This document shows positions 54,194-62,113 of a stretch of DNA of 64,000 nt, one piece after another. This DNA is from an uncultured Eubacteriales bacterium (GTDB taxonomy: Bacteria > Bacillota > Clostridia > Oscillospirales > Oscillospiraceae), in the NCBI GenBank assembly GCA_900545495.1, contig UQZJ01000005.1:62001-126000 (forward strand). Reading direction: 5' to 3'. The first letter of the stretch is position 1, and each line of letters starts with the position of its first letter. The notes under the pieces are model-generated. The model saw nothing but the letters and a program-made list of their open reading frames with translations, ran no database searches and had not been told where the DNA came from. The translations under genes and the position numbers were made by a program.

Positions 54194-56839
54194 ATGAGCG
54201 AGCTGAAGCGTACCCAGCTGTATGACGTCCATGTGGCCGCCGGTGCGGAAATGGTGGACTTCGGCGGATGGGAGATGCCCATTCAGTACCCCGCCGGCAT
54301 TATTGCCGAGCACCTGTATACCCGACAGGTGTGCAGTCTGTTCGATGTGTCCCACATGGGGCGACTGCTCATTGAGGGCCCGGAGCGTCAGGCCTTTTTG
54401 CAGCATGTGCTGACCAGCAACGTGGCGGCATTGGATGTGGGTCTGGCACAGTACTGCATCATCGCCAATGAGAACGGCGGCGCCGTAGACGATGCCTACC
54501 TCTATATGTTTGAGGCAGACAACTATCTGCTGGTGGTGAACGCCGCCAACACGGAGAAGGATCTGGTGCATCTGCGCGCCGCGCTGGCCGGCTTCGACTG
54601 CACCATCACCGATATCTCCAAGGAGTGGGCGGCCATCGCCGTGCAGGGCCCCAAGTGCAAGGAGCTGCTGATGGGTCTCAACGGCGGCAAGCAGCTGACC
54701 GAGCCCATGAAGAACGCGCTGGGCATCGTATCGCTGGAGGGTCACGAGGCCCGCGTCGCCAAAACCGGCTACACCGGCGAGCCTCTGGGCTATGAGGTCT
54801 ATGTCCGCAGCGACGACGCCGCGTGGCTGTGGAACCGTCTGGTGGAGCTGGGCGCGCGTCCCGCCGGTCTGGGCGCCCGCGATACCCTGCGTATGGAGGC
54901 ATCCCTGCCCCTGTACGGCCACGAGATGGGTACCGCCCCCGACGGCAGCGAGATCCCCATCTTCGCCGTGCCGCTGGCCAAGTTCGCCGTCAGCTTCTCC
55001 GCTCAGAAGGGCGACTACATCGGCCGCGCCGCGCTGGAAAAGCAGCAGCGCTACTTCAAGAAGTACATGGACCGCGACTTCGCCGATATGTCCGGTCTGC
55101 CCCGGAAGATCGCGCCCATCGCACTGGTGGACCGCGGCGTCATGCGCGCCGGTATGGAGATCTATCAGGGCGACAAGCTGGTGGGCTGGGTCACCAGCGG
55201 CACCATGGTACCCTACTTCAAGACCGAGGGCGAGGGTCTCTCCACCGTCATTCTGGAGGCCAGCGGCAAGCGCGCCATCGGCCTGTGCTACATCGACAGC
55301 AACATCCTGACGGATGACCCCGTAGAGGTGGACGTCCGCGGTAAGCGGCTGAAGGCCGTGATCCCCGCCCGCCACATGAGCGTGGGCGCGCCTCCCTTTG
55401 CCCGCCCTCTGCTGTACGGCGTGGAGGAGGAGGCTCACAACGTGGGCAGCGGTGACCGCACCCCCAAGGCGCTGGAGCTGGTGAAGAAGGCGCTGGAGAA
55501 CCACCAGTGGCGGCAGGAGCAGTGCGTCAACCTGATCCCCTCCGAGAACACGCCCAGCCGCGCCGTGCGGCTGCTCAGCGGCAGCGACCCCGCCTGCCGG
55601 TACGCCGAGCATAAGCGCGTGCTGGCCTTCTACGAGCGGGAGGTGTTCTACTATCAGGGTACCAAGTTCATCGACGAGGTGGAGCGCCTGCTGGTGGAGG
55701 AGATGCGCGCCTACTTCGGCTGCACCGAGGTGGAGACCCGCACTCTCAGCGGCCAGATGTCCAACATGGCGGTGTTCTCCGCGCTGATGGACTGGAAGAA
55801 CCGCTTCGACCGCAAGTCCGAGGCCAAGCGTCTGGGCTACGTCATGAACAACCACATCATCAAGGGCGGCCACCTGTCCGCCCAGCCCATGGGCGCGCTC
55901 CACGACTACATCGCCATCGACCCCGTGACGGAGAAGCCCGCCGTGGTGAACTTCCCCGTCTGCGCCGACAACCCCTACAAGATGGACGTGGAGGAGGCCA
56001 AGAAGCTCCTCGACCGCTATCGTCCGGAGCTGATCGTGTTCGGCAAGAGCATGGTGCTGCACAAGGAGCCTGTGGCGGAGATCCGGAAGTTTGTGGATGA
56101 GCAGAATATCCACACCACCATCATGTACGACATGGCCCACGTGCTGGGTCTGATCGGTGACCACTTCCAGAATCCCTTTGCCGAGGGCGCGGAGCTTGTC
56201 ACCGGCTCCACCCACAAGACCTTCTTCGGCCCCCAGCGCGGCATCATCGGCGTCAACTACCAGGAGGACGACCTGAAGTACGGCCTGTGGAAAACCATCC
56301 AGAGCCGCACCTTCCCCGGCAGCGTATCCAACCACCATCTGGGTACCCAGCTGGGTATGCTGATGGCCGCCTACGAGATGAACCAGTTCCGGGACACCTA
56401 CCAGAAGGCCGTCATCGACAACGCCAAGTCCTTCGCCCGCAGCCTGAAGGCCCACGGTCTGGACGTAGCAGGCGATCCCGCCATCGACTACACCGAGACC
56501 CATCAGGTCATCGTGTCCGTGGGCTACGGCGAGGGCCCGGAGATCGCCGAGCGTCTGGAGCGGAACAACATCGTGGTCAACTACCAGGCCACCCCCGACG
56601 AGGAGGGCTTCACCGCCTCCGGCGCACTGCGCATGGGCGTCAGCGAGATGACCCGCTTCGGCTTCGAGGCCAAGGACTTCGACAAGCTGGCCGGTCTGAT
56701 GGCAGACTGCATCCTCCGCGGCACGGATGTGAAGGAGGAGGTACAGAAGCTGCGCGGCGAGCATCTGGAGATGCGCTACTGCTTCGACGACGCCGAGATC
56801 GATCAGGTGCTGGAGGAGCTGGCCGCCAAGCTGGTGTAG
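54194..56839 (+). CDS. gcvT-glyA: Fusion of aminomethyltransferase (GcvT) and serine hydroxymethyltransferase (GlyA)
   Basis: An 881-residue protein encoded in one uninterrupted frame. Residues ~1-405 are a full GcvT: VDFGGWEMPIQYPAGIIAEH, FDVSHMGRLLIEGPERQAFL, the catalytic Asp region GGAVDD (D99/D100), AKTGYTGEPLGYEVYV and a C-terminal PARHMSVGAPPFARP. Residues ~420-881 are a full SHMT: CVNLIPSENTPSRAVRLL, SDPACRYAEHKR, LSGQMSNMAVFSALMD, and the PLP lysine K675 in GSTHKTFFGPQRGII, with SGALRMGVSEMTRFGF near the end. The SHMT part is the divergent, methanogen-like type. ATG 54194 has AAGGAGGAAAAACGT; earlier in-frame ATGs lie in the riboswitch. The fusion joins a maker and a user of methylene-THF, suggesting substrate channelling and net glycine-to-serine conversion (inference). 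Confidence 0.95.
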   Translation: MSELKRTQLYDVHVAAGAEMVDFGGWEMPIQYPAGIIAEHLYTRQVCSLFDVSHMGRLLIEGPERQAFLQHVLTSNVAALDVGLAQYCIIANENGGAVDDAYLYMFEADNYLLVVNAANTEKDLVHLRAALAGFDCTITDISKEWAAIAVQGPKCKELLMGLNGGKQLTEPMKNALGIVSLEGHEARVAKTGYTGEPLGYEVYVRSDDAAWLWNRLVELGARPAGLGARDTLRMEASLPLYGHEMGTAPDGSEIPIFAVPLAKFAVSFSAQKGDYIGRAALEKQQRYFKKYMDRDFADMSGLPRKIAPIALVDRGVMRAGMEIYQGDKLVGWVTSGTMVPYFKTEGEGLSTVILEASGKRAIGLCYIDSNILTDDPVEVDVRGKRLKAVIPARHMSVGAPPFARPLLYGVEEEAHNVGSGDRTPKALELVKKALENHQWRQEQCVNLIPSENTPSRAVRLLSGSDPACRYAEHKRVLAFYEREVFYYQGTKFIDEVERLLVEEMRAYFGCTEVETRTLSGQMSNMAVFSALMDWKNRFDRKSEAKRLGYVMNNHIIKGGHLSAQPMGALHDYIAIDPVTEKPAVVNFPVCADNPYKMDVEEAKKLLDRYRPELIVFGKSMVLHKEPVAEIRKFVDEQNIHTTIMYDMAHVLGLIGDHFQNPFAEGAELVTGSTHKTFFGPQRGIIGVNYQEDDLKYGLWKTIQSRTFPGSVSNHHLGTQLGMLMAAYEMNQFRDTYQKAVIDNAKSFARSLKAHGLDVAGDPAIDYTETHQVIVSVGYGEGPEIAERLERNNIVVNYQATPDEEGFTASGALRMGVSEMTRFGFEAKDFDKLAGLMADCILRGTDVKEEVQKLRGEHLEMRYCFDDAEIDQVLEELAAKLV

Positions 56840-56935
56840 GGTGTCTGTCCGCGACAGAGCATAAACATACACCCCGCCCTTGACGGGCGAGGCGAGGAAC
56901 AAAAACATATTTATATTTGATGGAGGTAATTTACT

Positions 56936-57313
56936 ATGCTGTATCCTGCTGAGCTGCGTTATTCCAAGTCCCACGAGTGGGTCAAGACCGAGGACGGCGT
57001 GACCGTGGTGGGCATCTCCGACTTTGCCCAGAACGCGCTGGGCGACGTGGTGTTCGTGAACCTGCCCGAGGAGGGCGACAGCGTCACCGCCGGCGAGAAC
57101 TTCGGCGATGTGGAGTCCGTCAAGGCCGTGTCCGATCTGGTCTCCCCCATCACCGGCACCGTCTGCGCCGTCAATGAGGAGCTGCTGGATTCCCCCGAGC
57201 TGGTGAACAGCGATCCCTACGGCGCATGGCTCATCAAGGTGGAGAATGTGGAGGGCAGCGAGGAGCTGCTGGACGCCGCCGCCTACGAGGCGTTCTGCAC
57301 CGAGGAGGGCTGA
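56936..57313 (+). CDS. gcvH: Glycine cleavage system H protein
   Basis: A 125-residue lipoyl carrier that shuttles the aminomethyl group between GcvP, GcvT and lipoamide dehydrogenase. YSKSHEWVKTEDGVTVVGIS opens the domain; the lipoylated Lys is in FGDVESVKAVSDLVSPITG near residue 63; NSDPYGAWLIKVEN is the C-terminal hallmark. The length is standard. GGAGGTAATTTACT precedes the ATG. The 96-nt gap after the fusion gene holds a small CGCCC/GGGCG hairpin only. The lpd gene for the L protein and lipoylation enzymes are not in this window. Confidence 0.97.
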   Translation: MLYPAELRYSKSHEWVKTEDGVTVVGISDFAQNALGDVVFVNLPEEGDSVTAGENFGDVESVKAVSDLVSPITGTVCAVNEELLDSPELVNSDPYGAWLIKVENVEGSEELLDAAAYEAFCTEEG

Positions 57314-57314
57314 C

Positions 57315-58634
57315 ATGGGCAGCTACGTTCCCTCTACCGGGGCGCAGCGCGAGGAGATGCTCCGCACTGTGGGCGTCAGCAGCACCCGTGAGCTGTTCCG
57401 CGACGTGCCGCAGGAGATGCTTCTTACCGAGCCGCTGCATATCCCGGACGGGATGAGTGAGCTGGAGGTCAGCCGCGTAATGACCTCCATGGCATCGGCG
57501 AACCGCGTATACGGTACGGTGCTGCGGGGCGCCGGCGCCTACGACCACTACATCCCCTCCATCGTCAAGTACATCCCCGCCAAGGAGGAGTTCCTGACGG
57601 CCTACACCCCCTATCAGGCGGAGATGAGTCAGGGTCTGCTCCAGTCCATTTTCGAGTACCAGACCATGATCTGCGAGCTGACGGGCATGGACGTGTCCAA
57701 CGCCTCCGTGTACGACGGCGCTACCGCCGCCGCCGAGGCCGCCGCCATGTGCCGCGACCGCAAGCGCCGTGTGACCCTGATCTCCGGCGCGGCCCACCCC
57801 GACACCATCAACACCGTCCGCACCTACTGCTACGGCACCGGCGACGAGCTGCGCATCGTGCCGGTGAAGGACGGCAAGACCGATCCCGACGCCCTGCGGG
57901 AGATGCTGACGCCGGATGTCGCCTCCTTCTATGTGCAGCAGCCCAACTTCTTCGGCCTGTTCGAGGACGCGGAGGCGCTGGGTGCGCTGACCCACGAGGC
58001 CGGTGCGCTGTACGTGATGGGCTGCAACCCCATTGCGCTGGCCATCATGAAGACGCCTCGTGACTGCGGCGCGGATGTGGCCGTGGGTGAGGGGCAGCCT
58101 CTGGGTCTGCCCATGGGCTGCGGCGGCCCGTACTTGGGCTATATGGCCACCACCGATAAGCTGACGCGCAAGCTGCCCGGCCGTATCGTCGGCGAGACGA
58201 CGGACGCCGAGGGCCGCCGCGCCTACGTTCTGAGCCTGCAGGCCCGCGAGCAGCATATCCGCCGTGAGAAGGCCAGCAGCAATATCTGCTCCAACGAGGC
58301 GCTGTGCGCCCTGACCGCCGGGCTGTATATGTCCGTCATGGGGCCGGACGGCATGGCGCAGGCGGCGGAGCAGTCCATGGCCAAGGCACACTACCTCGCC
58401 AAGGAGCTGTGCGCCATCGACGGCGTGGAGCTGGTCTATACCGGCGACTTTTTCCATGAGTTCGTCACCCGTCTGCCGGAGCGCGAGAATGTTCTGGCGG
58501 CGCTGGCGCAGGCCGATATTCTGGGCGGTCTGCCCCTCGGCGGCGACGGCATCCTGTGGTGCGCCACGGAGAAGGTCTCCAAGGAGCAGCTGGACAAGGC
58601 CGTTTCCGTTGTGAAGGAGGTGCTGGCAAAATGA
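57315..58634 (+). CDS. gcvPA: Glycine dehydrogenase (aminomethyl-transferring) subunit 1, GcvPA
   Basis: A 439-residue first subunit of the split P protein, which decarboxylates glycine with PLP. YVPSTGAQREEMLRTVGVSS, HIPDGMSELEVSRVMTSMAS, TAYTPYQAEMSQGLLQSIFE near residue 93, ASVYDGATAAAEAAAM near 130 and GEGQPLGLPMGCGGPYLGYM near 258 are typical of GcvPA. The PLP lysine is on the other subunit. The start overlaps the end of gcvH by a base gap (ATG two nt after its stop) with GAGGAGGGC upstream. It overlaps gcvPB by 4 nt. Confidence 0.97.
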   Translation: MGSYVPSTGAQREEMLRTVGVSSTRELFRDVPQEMLLTEPLHIPDGMSELEVSRVMTSMASANRVYGTVLRGAGAYDHYIPSIVKYIPAKEEFLTAYTPYQAEMSQGLLQSIFEYQTMICELTGMDVSNASVYDGATAAAEAAAMCRDRKRRVTLISGAAHPDTINTVRTYCYGTGDELRIVPVKDGKTDPDALREMLTPDVASFYVQQPNFFGLFEDAEALGALTHEAGALYVMGCNPIALAIMKTPRDCGADVAVGEGQPLGLPMGCGGPYLGYMATTDKLTRKLPGRIVGETTDAEGRRAYVLSLQAREQHIRREKASSNICSNEALCALTAGLYMSVMGPDGMAQAAEQSMAKAHYLAKELCAIDGVELVYTGDFFHEFVTRLPERENVLAALAQADILGGLPLGGDGILWCATEKVSKEQLDKAVSVVKEVLAK

Positions 58635-60034
58635 AGCTGATCTTTGAAAAGAGCGTTCCCGGACGCCGCTGCACCATTCTGCCCGCCTGCGATGTGGAGA
58701 GCGTCTCCCTGCCCGCGTCCCTGCGGCGCGAGACGAAGCCTCTCCTGCCGGAGATGAGTGAGACGGATATCTCCCGCCACTACACCGAGCTTTGCAAGCA
58801 GGTTCACGGTGTGAACTGCGGCTTCTACCCCCTCGGCTCCTGCACCATGAAGTACAATCCCCGCATTGACGAGGAGATGGCGGCGCTGCCCGGCTTTGCC
58901 GACGTGCATCCCCTGTCCCCGGCGGAGGATCTGGGCGGTATGCAGCAGGTGCTGGACACCGCGGCGCAGTATCTCTGCGAGATCACCGGCATGGACGATA
59001 TGACGTTCCAGCCCGCCGCCGGCGCCCACGGCGAGTTCACCGGTGTGCTACTCATCAAGCAGTACCATGACGCCCGCGGCGACCGCAAGCGCACCAAGAT
59101 CATCGTCCCCGACAGTGCCCACGGCACCAACCCCGCCACCGCCGCCATGTGCGGCTACGACGTGGTGAACATCGCCTCCGGCCCTGACGGCTGCGTGGAT
59201 CTGGACGCCCTCCGGGCCGCGCTGGGCGAGGATACCGCCGGTCTGATGCTGACCAACCCCAACACCGTGGGTATCTTCGACAAGAACATTCTGGAGATCA
59301 CCCGCCTCGTCCACGAGGCAGGCGGCCTGTGCTACTACGACGGCGCCAACCTCAACGCCGTCATGGGCGTGGTGCGCCCCGGCGACATGGGCTTTGACTG
59401 CATCCACATGAACCTGCACAAGACCTTCGCCACGCCCCACGGCGGCGGCGGCCCCGGCGCAGGCGCTGTGGGCTGCAAGGACTTCCTGCGGGAGTATCTG
59501 CCCCACAGTGCGCTGGCGGAGGAGCCGGGACACATTCAGGTCCGCAGCTTCCGGGGCAACTTCCTGGTAGTCGTCCGGGCGCTGGCCTACCTGCTGACGC
59601 TGGGCAAGGAGGGTATCCCCGAGGCGGCGGAGAACGCCGTGCTCAACGCCAACTACCTGATGGCGAAGCTGAAGGGTACGTTCACCCCCGCCTACGACCG
59701 GCTTTGTATGCACGAGTTCGTGCTGGATCTCAGCGGCCTGAAGAAGGAGACGGGCGTCTCCGCGCTGGACGTGGCCAAGTCCCTCATCGACGAGGGCATC
59801 CACCCGCCCACCATGTACTTCCCCCTCATCGTCCACGAGGCGCTGATGCTGGAGCCCACCGAGACGGAGGGGCCGGAGACGCTGGATCACGCGGCAGAGG
59901 TGCTGCGTATGCTGTACAGCAAGGCATTTGAGGACGCGGAGACCATGCACGCCGCGCCCCACCATATGCCCATCGGACGGCCCGACGAGGTGCAGGCGGC
60001 GCGCAAGCCCATCCTGCGCTGGAAGCCGGTCTGA
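58631..60034 (+). CDS. gcvPB: Glycine dehydrogenase (aminomethyl-transferring) subunit 2, GcvPB
   Basis: A 467-residue second subunit of the split P protein that carries the PLP site. GVNCGFYPLGSCTMKYNPRI near residue 62, FQPAAGAHGEFTGVLLIKQY near 125, SAHGTNPATAAMCGYDVV near 163, LNAVMGVVRPGDMGFDCIHM near 240 and NLHKTFATPHGGGGPG near 260 (Lys is the PLP ligand) are diagnostic. It overlaps gcvPA by 4 nt and ends the operon. With GcvT-GlyA and GcvH it lacks only the L protein for a complete system. Confidence 0.97.
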   Translation: MKLIFEKSVPGRRCTILPACDVESVSLPASLRRETKPLLPEMSETDISRHYTELCKQVHGVNCGFYPLGSCTMKYNPRIDEEMAALPGFADVHPLSPAEDLGGMQQVLDTAAQYLCEITGMDDMTFQPAAGAHGEFTGVLLIKQYHDARGDRKRTKIIVPDSAHGTNPATAAMCGYDVVNIASGPDGCVDLDALRAALGEDTAGLMLTNPNTVGIFDKNILEITRLVHEAGGLCYYDGANLNAVMGVVRPGDMGFDCIHMNLHKTFATPHGGGGPGAGAVGCKDFLREYLPHSALAEEPGHIQVRSFRGNFLVVVRALAYLLTLGKEGIPEAAENAVLNANYLMAKLKGTFTPAYDRLCMHEFVLDLSGLKKETGVSALDVAKSLIDEGIHPPTMYFPLIVHEALMLEPTETEGPETLDHAAEVLRMLYSKAFEDAETMHAAPHHMPIGRPDEVQAARKPILRWKPV

Positions 60035-60085
60035 GTTCCTGCCGCCGGACACCCTCCGGCAGCGGCTGCAGCGACATAAAACGCG

Positions 60086-60117
60086 AAAAAAGAACGCCCC
60101 CGGGGCGTTCTTTTTTT
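60086..60117. terminator. Terminator of the glycine cleavage operon
   Basis: AAAAAAGAACGCCCC pairs with GGGGCGTTCTTTTTT around a 1-2 nt turn and is followed by T7. The same stem could stop the TSCPD transcript on minus. Confidence 0.92.
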
Positions 60118-60173
60118 GTCGCGTACAGCCGCATACGCCTATCCGTTCCGCAGGCGCACAGCGGTCTATTTCG

Positions 60174-60437
60174 CTACTGCTGCTTCTCCTTCTCCAGCGC
60201 CTCCGTCAGCGCGATGGACAGCTGATCGGGGCAGGAGGTGGGCTTGCCGCCGCAGTGGATGCCCTGCATCCGCGCAATGGCATCCTCCGCCTTCATGCCG
60301 GTCACCAGACGGCTGATGCCCTGCAAATTGCCGTTGCAGCCGCCCTCGATGCGGACATCGCGGATGATGCCGTCCTCCAGCTTCACCGTCATGCTGTGGG
60401 AGCAGACGCCCTTTGTCTTATAGGTATACGTTGTCAT
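60174..60437 (-). CDS. TSCPD domain protein (TIGR03905-like)
   Basis: An 87-residue protein of the short stand-alone TSCPD family. YTYKTKGVCSHSMTVKLEDG, VRIEGGCNGNLQGISRLVTG and CGGKPTSCPDQLSIALTEAL show the conserved Cys residues and the TSCPD motif itself near residue 66. In larger proteins this domain sits in B12-dependent ribonucleotide reductases; the free form has no assigned activity. Its start overlaps the SLOG gene by 4 nt. Confidence 0.92.
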   Translation of the reverse strand: MTTYTYKTKGVCSHSMTVKLEDGIIRDVRIEGGCNGNLQGISRLVTGMKAEDAIARMQGIHCGGKPTSCPDQLSIALTEALEKEKQQ

Positions 60438-60964
60438 AGTCCTGTTGTCTCCTTTTCGTTTTCCACCGGCGGCAGGATGACCACATCCAGCCGTCGGCGC
60501 ATGGCGTATTCAATGGTGCGGCGCGTACCGCCGGGCTGTCCATCGTGGACGGCGATGAGCATGGCGGCGTGATCCACCATGTACCGGTTCCGCCGCTGCA
60601 TACACCCGGCGTCGTAGTGATCCTGCACCACCGTCTCGTAGTCGCAGCGATCCACCAGCGACTGCCAGCGCGCCCGCTCCGCCTCCGGCCAGCCCTCCGG
60701 CTGGCTGGGACAGGGGATGGCGGCCTCCACCGTCACGTCGGGGTAGTCCCGCCGCAGCAGCAGCACCGCCTCACAGGCGTAGAAGTCCACGCCCCGCGCC
60801 ATGCCGCAGATAAAGTGGCGGTAGCCCTGGGCGCAGGCGCTCTCCGCCGCGTCGTACAGCCGCTTCTTCAGCGCGGCACACCGGGGATCGGATTCATCCT
60901 CGCCCCACGGCAGCTTCTCCGGCCGGTAGCCGGAAAAGCACACGGACATCTGTCTCGGCCCCAT
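60434..60964 (-). CDS. SLOG-fold DUF1273 (YpsA-like) protein
   Basis: A 176-residue protein with the YpsA/DUF1273 arrangement: VCFSGYRPEKLPWGEDE near residue 8, GYRHFICGMARGVDFYACEA near 47 (the nucleotide-binding SLOG loop), VEAAIPCPSQPEGWP near 80 and MLIAVHDGQPGGTRRTIEYA near 135. SLOG proteins bind nucleotides or related ligands; YpsA in Firmicutes has been linked to cell division and stress, but the activity is unclear. It has its own promoter and is followed by the TSCPD gene. Confidence 0.9.
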   Translation of the reverse strand: MGPRQMSVCFSGYRPEKLPWGEDESDPRCAALKKRLYDAAESACAQGYRHFICGMARGVDFYACEAVLLLRRDYPDVTVEAAIPCPSQPEGWPEAERARWQSLVDRCDYETVVQDHYDAGCMQRRNRYMVDHAAMLIAVHDGQPGGTRRTIEYAMRRRLDVVILPPVENEKETTGL

Positions 60965-60988
60965 GCCGTCACCTGCCTTCCGCCGCTT

Positions 60989-61017
60989 ATTGTACCCAAA
61001 AAGGAGAGATTTGTAAA
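60989..61017 (-). promoter_or_regulatory. Promoter of the SLOG-TSCPD pair
   Basis: TTTACA (61017-61012) and TACAAT (60994-60989) are 17 nt apart on minus, ~25-30 nt before the start. Confidence 0.65.
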
Positions 61018-61021
61018 GGGG

Positions 61022-61234
61022 TCATTCCGCCTCGTCCGGCAGGAACTCCATCAAGTCCCCCGGCTGGCAGTCCAGCGCGGCGCACAGCCGCCCCAGCGTC
61101 TCCAGGCGCACGGCCTTGGCCTTGCCGGTCTTGAGGATGGACAGGTTCGCCATGGTGATGCCCACCCGCTCGCTCAGCTCTGTCAGGCTCATCTTCCGTT
61201 TGGCCAGCATCACGTCCATATGAAATACGATCAT
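61022..61234 (-). CDS. Small XRE-family regulator paired with DUF2975
   Basis: A 70-residue protein consisting of an HTH domain: MLAKRKMSLTELSERVGITM, ANLSILKTGKAKAVRLETLG and RLCAALDCQPGDLMEFLPDE. This compact YozG-like type is almost always found beside a DUF2975 membrane protein, as here (9 nt downstream of it). It probably represses its own operon through the large palindrome at 61774-61834. The ATG has a GTGAGGTGGCGGT upstream region. Confidence 0.9.
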   Translation of the reverse strand: MIVFHMDVMLAKRKMSLTELSERVGITMANLSILKTGKAKAVRLETLGRLCAALDCQPGDLMEFLPDEAE

Positions 61235-61243
61235 ACCGCCACC

Positions 61244-61735
61244 TCACACCGTCAGGTCGCTCTCATCCTGCAGCGCCGCCGCGTCCGCCACCAGACGACT
61301 GAGCGCCATGGCCATCACGCCCACCAGTGCGCACACCATGGTACCCGCAGGCATGAGGATCACCGTCAGTCCCGGCGAGCCGGCGCCCAGCAGCCCCAGC
61401 ACGATCACGCCCACCGGCACCAGCACCGCGTCGCAAAACGCCAAGCGGGACACGGTACGCAGCGCCCGTGCGTTCTCCCGGCAAAACGCCTCGCCCCGTC
61501 CGATGCGGCCAAAGACCGCCCACATCCGGGCCATCGCCCAGAATACCGGCACGGCGAACAGCCACGCAAAGGTAAGGCACGGCCAGAACGCCCACGCAAA
61601 CTCCGGGTCGGCCGCGGCGATGCCCCGTCCCAGCTCCGGCAGGAACCAGAAGAAGATGGCCGCGCATACCACCGCCGCGATCACAAGGCCGATACGCAGC
61701 AGCGCCGCCAGCCTCTTATGCTCGATACGCTTCAT
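61244..61735 (-). CDS. DUF2975 membrane protein
   Basis: A 163-residue protein with four transmembrane segments: LLRIGLVIAAVVCAAIFFWF near residue 12, AFWPCLTFAWLFAVPVFWAM near 49, AVLVPVGVIVLGLLGAG near 103, and LMPAGTMVCALVGVMAMALS near 127. The pattern RIGRGEAFCRENARALRTVS between the middle segments is the family hallmark (GxxFxxxNxxxLR). DUF2975 proteins pair with small XRE regulators; the physiological role is unknown. GAAAGGATGTGGTGAT precedes the ATG. Confidence 0.88.
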   Translation of the reverse strand: MKRIEHKRLAALLRIGLVIAAVVCAAIFFWFLPELGRGIAAADPEFAWAFWPCLTFAWLFAVPVFWAMARMWAVFGRIGRGEAFCRENARALRTVSRLAFCDAVLVPVGVIVLGLLGAGSPGLTVILMPAGTMVCALVGVMAMALSRLVADAAALQDESDLTV

Positions 61736-61758
61736 ATCACCACATCCTTTCTGTGGTC

Positions 61759-61788
61759 AGCATAGCACACAGTCATATCGTTTGTCAA
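61759..61788 (-). promoter_or_regulatory. Promoter of the DUF2975-XRE pair
   Basis: TTGACA (61788-61783) and TATGCT (61764-61759) are 18 nt apart on minus. The -35 box lies inside the left arm of the large palindrome. Confidence 0.7.
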
Positions 61789-61834
61789 TCATTATTTATC
61801 GTAATTCGATAAATATTTTCCGATACACGATATG
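61774..61834. promoter_or_regulatory. 61-bp nested palindrome (candidate XRE operator)
   Basis: Around one centre (61804) lie two nested inverted repeats: the inner TTATCG-N5-CGATAA, extended to TATTTATCG/CGATAAATA, and the outer CATATCGT (61774-61781) with ACGATATG (61827-61834). Most other positions between also pair. Shared ATCG/CGAT cores suggest binding of two dimers of the XRE regulator. Confidence 0.6.
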
Positions 61835-61857
61835 TTCCGATCCTATAGAGAAAACAG

Positions 61858-61886
61858 TTGCATTTTGTGGGAACATGGTGTATCAT
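61858..61886 (+). promoter_or_regulatory. Promoter of the FMN riboswitch-ribU unit
   Basis: TTGCAT (61858-61863) and TATCAT (61881-61886) are 17 nt apart, ~26 nt before the riboswitch. Confidence 0.65.
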
Positions 61887-61911
61887 ATGAGTCGAAAACA
61901 ACCGCATATTT

Positions 61912-62052
61912 GTCTTCGGGGCGGGGTGCGATTCCCCACCGGCGGTATAGTCCGCGAGCGGCGTGAGCCGCAGGAACCGGTGCGATTCCGGTACCGACAG
62001 TATAGTCTGGATGAGAGAAGGCGTGTATGGCATTTTTGTAATGCTCTTTTTT
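61912..62052 (+). ncRNA. FMN riboswitch (RFN element) upstream of ribU
   Basis: Conserved RFN parts occur in order: TCTTCGGGGCGGGGTGCGAT (61913 on), CCCCACCGGCGGTATAGTCC, GCGAGCGGCGTGAGCCGC, AGGAACCGGTGCGATTCCGG and TACCGACAGTATAGTCTGGA ending GATGAGAGAAG (62020). A short GCATT/AATGC hairpin with a T6 run follows (62030-62052), a possible terminator of the expression platform. It should reduce ribU when FMN is sufficient. Confidence 0.95.
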
Positions 62053-62113
62053 GATGCGTACACCTTGGAAGGCAATTTTCCGGGTGTTTATCATCAAGAA
62101 GGAGTGTTTTTTT

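Noticed and set aside
54002..57316. A 1104-codon open frame on minus, opposite the gcvT-glyA fusion and gcvH
   Set aside because: Antisense shadow of strongly GC-biased genes; no motifs, and it would run through the riboswitch.
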